A model generated the notes under the pieces. It did not search any database. It had not been told where the DNA came from and saw only the letters and a list, made by a program, of their open reading frames with translations. From Streptococcus mitis SK564 (lineage in GTDB: Bacteria; Bacillota; Bacilli; Lactobacillales; Streptococcaceae), in assembly GCF_000148525.1 (NCBI RefSeq), contig NZ_AEDU01000007.1, positions 1 through 64,000 of the forward strand: DNA of 64,000 bases, given 5' to 3'. A program made the position numbers and the translations under genes. Below are positions 27,084 through 37,370 of this stretch, one piece after another. Every line of letters starts with the position of its first letter. Positions within the stretch are counted from its first letter, which is position 1.

Positions 27084-28701
27084 AAAATTAGTTGATATCA
27101 ATATCCTCTATTCATCTCAAGAAGCTAATCTGGCTAACCTACGAAAGAAGCAAGCTAAGAATCCTGGGAAAAAAGTAAATGTTTCCGCTAGAGTCCTAAG
27201 TTCTTACATTTTTTCTAGTCTCTTGATGCTTTTCATGTTTATAAATATAGCCTTTCGTTTTCCTTTTGATGAAATGCCAAGTTTTTTTAGTAGCATGGTT
27301 GCTATTTTACTGGTGCTTGCCTTTTCAACTTCTTTCACTGCATTTTACAATGTCTTTTATGAGAGTAAGGATTTGGTATCGTATAGGCCCTATGCCTTTA
27401 AAGAATCAGAGATTATAATTGCTAAAGGACTGTCTGTTCTCTTGCCAGCTCTAGCTGGAATTGTACCAATCCTAGCTTATTTTCTAGTCCTCTATATTAG
27501 GCTAGCTCCTTCTCTTTGGCTGGGCTTGCCTTTGATGCTGCTGTCCTTGGCCTTATTATTTGTCTCTGTTACTTTAGTGATGGTAGTGGCAGTACATTTC
27601 TTGGCTCAGACTACGGTCTTCAGAAAGTATCAGTCTATTTTTTCGAATGTGATGATTGGGATAGGGGTTCTCATACCTTTAATATTTGTCCTCTTTCTAC
27701 AGTCGACTTTTGGAAGTATTGTTGACAAAGTTAGAGACATTCCATTTCTCCTTTATCCTCTTCATATCTTTTACAAAATAGCAGTGGCTCCTTTTTCGAC
27801 AGAAGCCATCCTGGGTCTACTCGCTTGGATAGGACTAACTCTCTTCCTACTTTACCTGACCAAAAAGAAGGTTCTTCCTCATTTTTATGACGTGATTCTG
27901 CTTAACAGTGAGGAGAAGGTCAAGAAAGAACGTCGCAATAAGGAGAGAATTTCAACTACTAATAAAAAGGGCTTTTTCCGTATGGTTTTACGCTACCACC
28001 TCACCCTCTTGGGACAGGGAACTGGCGTGATTACAGTGCTTTTTACAAGTGCCTTTCTTCCTTATCTCATGATGATCGGTCTGATTTCCAAAATTCGAGA
28101 TTCTCAGATAGTTCCAGACATTCATCCTCCATACTGGTTACCCTTGTTTTTTATAGCTCTCTTTATAGCAGTTGTCAATAACAATATCACCAGCCTGCAT
28201 TCAATTGCCTTGTCCTTGGAGAGGGAAAATGTTGATTTTCTGAAGAGTTTACCCTTTGACTTTGCTCGTTATGTGAAAGTGAAATTTTGGATTATATTTG
28301 CTGTCCAGTCCTTTTTACCAGTTCTGACTTTACTTGGCCTTTCTCTATATCTAGGCTTGCCCATCCTTTCGATGATTTATCTTCTTGTAGTCTGGATCCT
28401 TGCCAGTGTCATCCTTTCTTGCCACCATTACCTTAAGGACGTGAAAAATTTGTCAACAAATTGGAGTAACATTACGGACTTGGTGAACCGTTCAAATCGT
28501 ATAGTCGCAATTGTTTTGATTTTTATTTATAGTGCAATCTTAATGGCCCTTGTAATAGGGAGCTTATTCTTGGTTCGCTCTCTCGCCCCTGTCCTTGCCA
28601 TCAGCTTGGGAGTAGGAGTTCTTATCCTCTTGCTTGCTCTTGCTATTTTTGGCTATCATTACTACCTGTCACGCATATTGACAGAAATAGAAAAAAGATG
28701 A
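27064..28701 (+). CDS. ABC transporter permease
   Basis: 545 residues with about ten to twelve hydrophobic segments arranged in two halves, separated by a polar stretch (KKERRNKERISTTNKK) near residue 310. The start ATG 27064 lies inside the ATPase gene with GAGGAGG before it. No characterised export family is evident beyond the ABC-2-like arrangement. With the preceding ATPase it makes a two-gene efflux system of unknown substrate. Confidence 0.78.
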   Translation: MRLKVIKKLVDINILYSSQEANLANLRKKQAKNPGKKVNVSARVLSSYIFSSLLMLFMFINIAFRFPFDEMPSFFSSMVAILLVLAFSTSFTAFYNVFYESKDLVSYRPYAFKESEIIIAKGLSVLLPALAGIVPILAYFLVLYIRLAPSLWLGLPLMLLSLALLFVSVTLVMVVAVHFLAQTTVFRKYQSIFSNVMIGIGVLIPLIFVLFLQSTFGSIVDKVRDIPFLLYPLHIFYKIAVAPFSTEAILGLLAWIGLTLFLLYLTKKKVLPHFYDVILLNSEEKVKKERRNKERISTTNKKGFFRMVLRYHLTLLGQGTGVITVLFTSAFLPYLMMIGLISKIRDSQIVPDIHPPYWLPLFFIALFIAVVNNNITSLHSIALSLERENVDFLKSLPFDFARYVKVKFWIIFAVQSFLPVLTLLGLSLYLGLPILSMIYLLVVWILASVILSCHHYLKDVKNLSTNWSNITDLVNRSNRIVAIVLIFIYSAILMALVIGSLFLVRSLAPVLAISLGVGVLILLLALAIFGYHYYLSRILTEIEKR

Positions 28702-28777
28702 GCTAGTTGGTCGCTTGCTTGATAAATTTTATAAAAAGAAATGAGGCTGAGCAAAAAATCACTTCTAACTAGCAAAA

Positions 28778-28816
28778 AAACGAGCATTTCCGTAGATGGA
28801 GATACTCGTTTTTCTA
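28778..28816 (+). terminator. Rho-independent terminator after the ABC permease
   Basis: AAACGAGCATTTCC (28778-28791) pairs with GGAGATACTCGTTT (28798-28811) with two mismatched or wobble positions, followed by TTT. Confidence 0.75.
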
Positions 28817-29049
28817 TGCCATTTTTCTTATCATAAAAACAAAACGACTAGAAATTTATAACAATGTATAAATCCTACAGCATCAATTGCTTAAATTTAG
28901 GATTAGATCTTATCTATGATGTTTTGAAGATTAATGGAGCTTGAGATGTTTGCTATTTATGGATAGCATACAAAATCATTGTTACTGGCGAGCTCTCTCA
29001 TACTTCGGGGTTTGCCTTTCATCTAGTTATTCTTATAAAAATCCGTTTT

Positions 29050-29150
29050 ATACTCAATGAAAAACAAAAATCAAACTAGGAAGCTAGCCTCAGGTTGCTC
29101 AAAACATCGCTTTGGGGTTGCAGATAAAGCTGACGTGGTTTGAAGAGTAT
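29050..29150. repeat. Degenerate BOX element (C-A form)
   Basis: It begins with the boxC end (ATACTCAATG, then AAACTAGGAAGCTAGCC), has only part of a boxB unit and ends with a boxA remnant (CTGACGTGGTTTGAAGAGTAT). Compared with the BOX at 24468 it has lost the middle. It lies about 100 bases before the U32 promoter. Confidence 0.75.
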
Positions 29151-29239
29151 TAGACTAATTTCCACTTTGGTCAGGCAAATGGAAGTTACTTTGAGAAGTT
29201 ACCCTGAAATAATTCCTATTTGTAAAACTCTGATAAGTC

Positions 29240-29269
29240 TTGGCTGATTTGATAGAAATGTGGTATAAT
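29240..29269 (+). promoter_or_regulatory. Promoter of the U32 gene
   Basis: TTGGCT (29240-29245), 18-bp spacer, TATAAT (29264-29269) with extended TGG. The ATG begins seven bases after the -10, so the mRNA is probably leaderless. Confidence 0.75.
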
Positions 29270-29276
29270 TTTCCTT

Positions 29277-30206
29277 ATGGAAAAGATTATCATTACAGCA
29301 ACTGCTGAAAGTATTGAACAAGTTAAACAACTGCTCGAAGCTGGCGTAGACCGTATCTATGTCGGTGAGAAAGATTTTGGCCTTCGTCTGCCAACAACCT
29401 TTAGTTATGACCAATTGCGTGAAATCGCTAAGCTGGTTCATGATGCTGGTAAGGAATTGATCGTTGCAGTCAATGCCCTTATGCACCAAGATATGATGGA
29501 CCGTATCAAGCCCTTCCTCGATTTCTTGGAAGAAATCAAGACAGATTACATTACGATTGGGGATGCAGGTGTCTTTTACGTAGTCAACCGCGATGGTTAT
29601 TCCTTTAAGACCATCTACGATGCTTCAACCATGGTAACTAGCAGTCGCCAGATTAACTTCTGGGGACAAAAGGCTGGCGCATCTGAGGCTGTTTTGGCGC
29701 GTGAAATTCCATCAGCTGAACTTTTCAAAATGCCAGAGATTTTGGAAATTCCTGCTGAAGTGTTGGTTTACGGTGCTAGTGTTATTCACCATTCAAAGCG
29801 TCCGCTCTTACAAAATTACTATAACTTTACGCATATAGATGATGAAAAGACTCGCAAGCGTGACCTCTTCTTGGCAGAACCAAGTGACCCAGAGAGCCAC
29901 TATTCCATTTTTGAAGACAATCATGGTACCCACATCTTTGCCAACAATGACCTTGATTTGATGACCAAATTGACAGAATTGGTGGAGCATGGTTTCACTC
30001 ACTGGAAACTAGAAGGTCTCTACACTCCTGGTCAGAACTTTGTTGAGATTGCAAAACTCTTTATCCAAGCGCGTAGCTTGATTCAAGAGGGAAACTTTAG
30101 CCATGACCAAGCCTTCTTGCTGGATGAAGAAGTTCGTAAACTTCACCCTAAAAACCGATTCCTTGATACAGGATTCTATGACTACGATCCTGATATGGTT
30201 AAATAA
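29277..30206 (+). CDS. Peptidase U32 family protein (YrrN/TrhP1-like)
   Basis: 309 residues with the U32 features: an N-terminal block AGVDRIYVGEKDFGLR, a middle YDASTMVTSSRQINFW, and a C-terminal THWKLEGLYTPGQ. The length matches the shorter of the two U32 proteins in Firmicutes (YrrN in Bacillus, about 309 residues), which with its longer partner takes part in tRNA hydroxylation of wobble uridine. Here no second U32 gene follows; the next gene is dinG. The ATG has no Shine-Dalgarno. Its assignment as a tRNA-modification enzyme is inferred. Confidence 0.78.
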   Translation: MEKIIITATAESIEQVKQLLEAGVDRIYVGEKDFGLRLPTTFSYDQLREIAKLVHDAGKELIVAVNALMHQDMMDRIKPFLDFLEEIKTDYITIGDAGVFYVVNRDGYSFKTIYDASTMVTSSRQINFWGQKAGASEAVLAREIPSAELFKMPEILEIPAEVLVYGASVIHHSKRPLLQNYYNFTHIDDEKTRKRDLFLAEPSDPESHYSIFEDNHGTHIFANNDLDLMTKLTELVEHGFTHWKLEGLYTPGQNFVEIAKLFIQARSLIQEGNFSHDQAFLLDEEVRKLHPKNRFLDTGFYDYDPDMVK

Positions 30207-30218
30207 AGTAAATGATTC

Positions 30219-30259
30219 ATTGAGAGAAGGAAAATTTAAAATTTCTTCTCTCAATTTTT
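30219..30259 (+). terminator. Rho-independent terminator after the U32 gene
   Basis: ATTGAGAGAA (30219-30228) pairs with TTCTCTCAAT (30245-30254), with further A/T pairing inward; T-run follows. Confidence 0.85.
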
Positions 30260-30386
30260 CTTGTTTCCTCACCATTTTCAAAAATCAGCAGGCTAGGATG
30301 CTCGACTTACTGAGATTTTTAAGAAAAGTAACCTTCTTGAGTTTGAAAATTATCCCATGTTTGCAGGTGCCAAATGACCCTTTTTT

Positions 30387-30395
30387 TGGTATAAT
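30387..30395 (+). promoter_or_regulatory. Extended -10 promoter of dinG
   Basis: TGGTATAAT at 30387-30395, with the ATG nine bases beyond the last T. No Shine-Dalgarno is present. Confidence 0.65.
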
Positions 30396-30403
30396 TTTTT
30401 ATA

Positions 30404-32854
30404 ATGAAAACGATTGGTAATCGCTATGTTGTGGTTGATTTAGAGGCAACTAGCACAGGTAGTAAGGCTAAAATTATCCAAGTGGGAATTGTCGTGATTG
30501 AGGACGGAAAAATCGTCGATCACTATTCGACGGATGTCAATCCACACGAACCTCTGGATGCTCATATTAAAGAATTGACAGGGCTAACTGACCAACGTCT
30601 GGCGCAAGCACCTGATTTTTCGCAAGTTGCTAGAAAAATCTTTGACTTGGTGGAGGATGGGATTTTTGTAGCCCATAATGTTCAGTTTGATGCTAATCTC
30701 TTGGCGGAAAATTTATTTTTTGAAGGTTATGAGCTAAGAAATCCTCGTGTTGATACGGTGGAATTGGCCCAGGTTTTTTTCCCAGAAATGGAAAAATATA
30801 GTTTGCCGATATTGTGTCGAGAATTAGGAATTCCTCTAAAGCACGCCCACACAGCCCTTTCAGATGCCCAAGCTACAGCGGAATTACTCCTTTTTCTTCG
30901 AGAAAAGATAGCCCAGCTCCCTAAAGGTCTCTTGGAACGCTTGCTGGAAATGGCTGACGCTCTCTTATATGAGTCCTATCTGGTTATTGAAGAAATTTAT
31001 CGAAACCAATCTATCCTGAGTTCTCCAGACTTGGTCGAAGTTCAAGGACTGTATTTCAAGAAACCTGCAGCTCCTCTGAAGTCACGAAAGCTATCTCAAG
31101 ACTTTTCTAAAAATATTTCTCTGTTGAATCTTGAAGTGAGGGAGGAGCAAGAAAATTTTGCTAAAGAGGTTGGCTTGCTATTGAAAGATGAGCCTGTCTC
31201 ATTAATTCAAGCGCCGACAGGGATTGGGAAAACCTATGGCTATCTCTTACCCGCTTTGTCCCAAGTGGAAAATCGTCAGATTGTCCTTAGCGTTCCGACA
31301 AAGATTCTTCAAAATCAAATCATGGAAGAAGAAGGTAAACGTCTTAAAGAGGTGTTCCATACAGATATTCATTCTTTAAAGGGACCACAAAATTACCTGA
31401 AGTTGGATGCTTTTTATCGTTCCTTGCAGGAAAATGATGAAAATCGCTTATTTAGACGTTTTAAAATGCAACTCTTGGTCTGGTTGACAGAGACAGAAAC
31501 TGGGGATTTGGATGAAATCGGCCAACTCTACCGCTACCAACATTTTCTGACAGACCTTCGTCATGATGGGAATTTATCTTCTAAAAGCTTATTTGTGACG
31601 GAAGATTTCTGGAAACGTAGTCAAGAAAGGGCAAAGGTCTGTAAGCTTTTAGTGACCAATCATGCCTATCTAGTAACCAGACTTGAAGATAATCCTGAAT
31701 TTGTCAGCGACCGTTTATTGATTATTGATGAAGTCCAAAAAGTTTTGTTAGCTCTAGAAAATCTGCTTCAACAGACCTACGATATCCAGTCTATTATTGC
31801 TTTAGTTGATAAGGCTTTAGTGGAAGAAGAAAACAGGGTCCAGCAACGAATACTAGAAAGTATTCGCTTTGAGTGTCTCTACTTGATAGAACAATTTCAG
31901 TCTGGAAAATCTAAGAAGAGTATCTTGGATTCTCTTGCCAATCTCCACCAGTATTTTTCAGAATTAGAGGTAGAAGGCTTTGAGGAATTGGTTCGCTATT
32001 TTACTGCTGAAGGTGATTACTGGCTTGAAGCAACTGAAACTAGTCAGAAGAAAATTCAGATTTCTTCTACAAAATCAGGTCGAATCCTTCTATCTTCCTT
32101 AGTGCCAAATTCATGTCAAGTCTTGGGAGTGTCGGCCACTCTTGAGATCAGTCAAAGAGTTTCTTTGGCAGACCTTTTAGGTTACCCTGAAGCCAAATTT
32201 GTCAAGATTGAAGCTGGTAAAAAACAGGATCAAGAAGTGGTCTTGGTCAAAGATTTCCCTCTAGTAACAGAAACTTCCTTAGAAGTCTATGCCAAAGAGG
32301 TAGCTGATTTGCTAATGAATGTTCAAGCTTTCCAGCAACCAATTTTGGTTCTCTTTACTGCCAAAGACATGCTTCTAGCAGTATCGGATTTACTTCCAGT
32401 TAGCCATCTGGCCCAGTATAAAAATGGCGATGTTCATCAACTGAAGAAACGCTTTGAAAAAGGAGAACAACAAATCTTGCTTGGTGCAGCAAGTTTCTGG
32501 GAGGGAGTTGATTTTTCAAGTCATCCTTTTGTGATTCAAGTTGTACCAAGACTTCCTTTCCAAAATCCTCAAGATCCCTTGACGAAAAAGATTAATCAGG
32601 AATTGAATCAAGAAGGGAAAAATGCCTTTTATGATTATCAATTGCCGATGGCTATTATTCGTTTAAAACAGGCTTTGGGAAGAAGTATGAGACGTGAACA
32701 CCAACGTTCCTTAACCCTCATTCTGGATAGAAGAATCGTCGGAAAACGATATGGCAAGCAAATAGTGACTTCTCTAGCAAAAGAAGCGACTGTTAAAACC
32801 GTCTCTCGATCCGAAGTTGATGAGGCTGTTGATAAATTTTTAAATGAACTTTGA
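30404..32854 (+). CDS. dinG: DinG-like protein with DnaQ-type 3'-5' exonuclease domain
   Basis: 816 residues. An N-terminal DEDDh exonuclease domain (residues 1-165) shows YVVVDLEATS, VAHNVQFDANLL and the HTALSDAQATAE block. A superfamily 2 helicase-like region follows: Walker A QAPTGIGKT near residue 270, a motif II reading DEVQ rather than DEAH, and a C-terminal RLKQALGRSMR. The Cys cluster that holds Fe-S in E. coli DinG is not visible: the KGPQNYL site has Lys in place of the first Cys, and only one Cys (VCKLLVTNH) lies in the insert. In Staphylococcus such proteins act as nucleases rather than helicases. A role in DNA repair is inferred. Confidence 0.87.
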   Translation: MKTIGNRYVVVDLEATSTGSKAKIIQVGIVVIEDGKIVDHYSTDVNPHEPLDAHIKELTGLTDQRLAQAPDFSQVARKIFDLVEDGIFVAHNVQFDANLLAENLFFEGYELRNPRVDTVELAQVFFPEMEKYSLPILCRELGIPLKHAHTALSDAQATAELLLFLREKIAQLPKGLLERLLEMADALLYESYLVIEEIYRNQSILSSPDLVEVQGLYFKKPAAPLKSRKLSQDFSKNISLLNLEVREEQENFAKEVGLLLKDEPVSLIQAPTGIGKTYGYLLPALSQVENRQIVLSVPTKILQNQIMEEEGKRLKEVFHTDIHSLKGPQNYLKLDAFYRSLQENDENRLFRRFKMQLLVWLTETETGDLDEIGQLYRYQHFLTDLRHDGNLSSKSLFVTEDFWKRSQERAKVCKLLVTNHAYLVTRLEDNPEFVSDRLLIIDEVQKVLLALENLLQQTYDIQSIIALVDKALVEEENRVQQRILESIRFECLYLIEQFQSGKSKKSILDSLANLHQYFSELEVEGFEELVRYFTAEGDYWLEATETSQKKIQISSTKSGRILLSSLVPNSCQVLGVSATLEISQRVSLADLLGYPEAKFVKIEAGKKQDQEVVLVKDFPLVTETSLEVYAKEVADLLMNVQAFQQPILVLFTAKDMLLAVSDLLPVSHLAQYKNGDVHQLKKRFEKGEQQILLGAASFWEGVDFSSHPFVIQVVPRLPFQNPQDPLTKKINQELNQEGKNAFYDYQLPMAIIRLKQALGRSMRREHQRSLTLILDRRIVGKRYGKQIVTSLAKEATVKTVSRSEVDEAVDKFLNEL

Positions 32855-32890
32855 TAAATAGTATTGTATGAAAGTATAAGGTTAGTATAT

Positions 32891-34114
32891 ATGAAACGTT
32901 CTCTCGACTCTAGAGTCGATTATAGTTTGCTATTGCCAGTATTTTTTTTACTGGTTATTGGCGTGGTGGCTATCTATATAGCTGTTAGTCATGATTATCC
33001 AAACAATATTCTGCCCATTCTAGGGCAGCAGGTCGCCTGGATCGCCTTGGGGCTTGTGATTGGTTTTGTGGTCATGCTTTTTAATACAGAATTTCTTTGG
33101 AAGGTGACCCCCTTTCTGTATATTTTAGGCTTGGGACTTATGGTCTTGCCGATTGTCTTTTATAATCCAAGCTTAGTTGCATCAACGGGTGCCAAAAACT
33201 GGGTATCAATAAATGGAATTACCCTATTCCAACCATCAGAATTTATGAAGATATCCTATATCCTCATGTTGGCTCGTGTGATTGTCCAATTTACAAAAAA
33301 ACATAAGGAATGGAGACGCACAGTTCCACTGGACTTTTTGTTAATTTTTTGGATGATTCTCTTTACCATTCCAGTCTTAGTTCTTTTGGCACTTCAAAGT
33401 GACTTAGGAACTGCCTTGGTTTTTGTAGCTATTTTCTCAGGAATCGTTTTATTATCAGGGGTTTCTTGGAAAATTATTATCCCAGTATTTGTGACTGCTG
33501 TAACAGGTATTGTTGGTTTCTTAGCCATTTTTATCAGTAAGGACGGCCGGGCTTTTCTCCATCAACTGGGAATGCCGACCTACCAAATCAACCGTATTTT
33601 GGCTTGGCTTAATACATTTGATTTTGCCCAAACAACCACTTATCAGCAGGCTCAAGGACAGATTGCCATTGGGAGTGGTGGCTTATTTGGTCAAGGTTTT
33701 AATGCTTCTAATTTGCTTATTCCAGTTAGAGAGTCGGATATGATTTTCACGGTCATTGCAGAAGATTTTGGATTTATTGGCTCTGTTCTTGTTATTGCCC
33801 TTTATCTCATGCTGATTTACCGTATGTTAAAGATTACTCTTAAATCAAATAACCAGTTCTACACCTATATTTCCACAGGTTTGATTATGATGTTGCTCTT
33901 CCATATCTTTGAGAATATCGGTGCTGTTACTGGCTTGCTTCCTTTGACTGGGATTCCTCTGCCTTTTATTTCGCAAGGGGGATCGGCTATTATCAGTAAC
34001 TTGATCGGTGTTGGCTTGCTTTTATCGATGAGTTATCAAACCAATCTAGCTGAAGAAAAGAGTGGAAAAGTCCCTTTCAAACGGAAAAAGGTTGTTTTAA
34101 AACGAATCAAATAA
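32891..34114 (+). CDS. rodA: RodA, SEDS peptidoglycan glycosyltransferase
   Basis: 407 residues from ATG 32891 (the frame opens at 32864 but has no better ribosome site). It has ten hydrophobic segments. SEDS hallmarks are present: TGAKNWVSINGITLFQPSEFMK, LALQSDLGTALVF, the GQGFNASNLLIPVRESDMIFTVIAEDFGF loop, and the GIPLPFISQGGSA end. RodA polymerises glycan strands for side-wall (peripheral) growth; its partner is a class B PBP encoded elsewhere. RodA rather than FtsW is preferred because it lies near gyrB, as in pneumococcus, and lacks the FtsW-type extra C-terminal tail. Confidence 0.85.
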   Translation: MKRSLDSRVDYSLLLPVFFLLVIGVVAIYIAVSHDYPNNILPILGQQVAWIALGLVIGFVVMLFNTEFLWKVTPFLYILGLGLMVLPIVFYNPSLVASTGAKNWVSINGITLFQPSEFMKISYILMLARVIVQFTKKHKEWRRTVPLDFLLIFWMILFTIPVLVLLALQSDLGTALVFVAIFSGIVLLSGVSWKIIIPVFVTAVTGIVGFLAIFISKDGRAFLHQLGMPTYQINRILAWLNTFDFAQTTTYQQAQGQIAIGSGGLFGQGFNASNLLIPVRESDMIFTVIAEDFGFIGSVLVIALYLMLIYRMLKITLKSNNQFYTYISTGLIMMLLFHIFENIGAVTGLLPLTGIPLPFISQGGSAIISNLIGVGLLLSMSYQTNLAEEKSGKVPFKRKKVVLKRIK

Positions 34115-34124
34115 GGAGAAAATC

Positions 34125-34679
34125 ATGGTTAAAGTAGCAGTTATGTTAGCTCAGGGCTTTGAAGAAATTGAAGCTTTGACAGTTGTGGATGTTTTGCGTC
34201 GGGCAAATATCACTTGTGATATGGTTGGTTTTGAAGAACAAGTGACGGGTTCACATGCAATCCAAGTAAGAGCAGATCGTGTCTTTGATGGTGATTTATC
34301 AGACTATGACATGATTGTCCTTCCTGGAGGGATGCCTGGTTCTGCACATTTGCGTGACAATCAGGCCTTGATTCAAGAGTTGCAACGCTTCGAACGGGAA
34401 GGGAAGAAACTAGCAGCCATTTGTGCGGCACCAATTGCCCTTAATCAAGCAGGGCTATTGAAAAACAAGGAATACACTTGTTATGACGGTGTTCAAGAGC
34501 AAATCCTTGATGGTCACTACGTCAAGGAAACAGTAGTGGTAGATGGTCACTTGACAACCAGTCGAGGTCCCTCTACAGCCCTTGCCTTTGCCTATGAGTT
34601 GGTGGAGCAATTAGGAGGAGACGCAGAGACTTTACGAACAGGAATGCTCTATCGAGATGTCTTTGGTAAAAATCAGTAA
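34125..34679 (+). CDS. DJ-1/PfpI family protein (YajL-like)
   Basis: 184 residues with the DJ-1 fold. The nucleophilic elbow AAICAAPIA has Cys100, and Glu14 in GFEEIEALT is the second catalytic residue; the end includes TSRGPSTALAFAYELVEQL. Family members act on glyoxal-type adducts or as chaperones. It follows rodA with an AAGGAG site and ends before a terminator. Confidence 0.85.
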   Translation: MVKVAVMLAQGFEEIEALTVVDVLRRANITCDMVGFEEQVTGSHAIQVRADRVFDGDLSDYDMIVLPGGMPGSAHLRDNQALIQELQRFEREGKKLAAICAAPIALNQAGLLKNKEYTCYDGVQEQILDGHYVKETVVVDGHLTTSRGPSTALAFAYELVEQLGGDAETLRTGMLYRDVFGKNQ

Positions 34680-34707
34680 AACGGGAGTCAAACTCTCGTT
34701 TTTTTAT
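34678..34707 (+). terminator. Rho-independent terminator after the DJ-1 family gene
   Basis: AAAACGGGAGT and ACTCTCGTTTT pair around a three-base loop (34678-34702), then a run of Ts. Confidence 0.85.
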
Positions 34708-34748
34708 GCTGAAAACTCAGAGAAATCATCGCTTTTTTAAGGAAAAAA

Positions 34749-34757
34749 TGGTATAAT
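34749..34757 (+). promoter_or_regulatory. Extended -10 promoter of the HAD-gyrB transcript
   Basis: TGGTATAAT at 34749-34757; ATG 34765 follows seven bases after. No Shine-Dalgarno is present between them. Confidence 0.65.
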
Positions 34758-34764
34758 GAAAGCT

Positions 34765-37289
<2,525 letters not shown>

Positions 37290-37326
37290 AAAATCGGGAG
37301 AAGTAGTTCCCTTGGTCTAAAAAATA

Positions 37327-37335
37327 TGATATAAT
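37327..37335 (+). promoter_or_regulatory. Extended -10 promoter of ezrA
   Basis: TGATATAAT, -10 at 37330-37335. The ezrA ATG is 36 bases downstream with an AAAGGAG site at about 37358. Confidence 0.6.
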
Positions 37336-37370
37336 CATTACGATTGTTTCAAGTACAAAAGGAGTTTAAT

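Larger units (their letters stand above)
28702..29276. other. 575-base intergenic region between the ABC permease and the U32 gene
   Basis: It contains a terminator-like hairpin (28778-28811), a degenerate BOX repeat (29050-29150) and the U32 promoter. Between 28820 and 29040 there is A/T-rich sequence with a 26-codon frame from 28864, which resumes after a TGA at 28942-28944 for a further 40 or so codons; I see no recognisable protein in it. Confidence 0.6.

Noticed and set aside
28864..29080. Two-part frame split by TGA in the gap before the U32 gene
   Set aside because: Weak composition, no promoter or ribosome site and part of it runs into the BOX remnant; kept only as a note in the gap entry.
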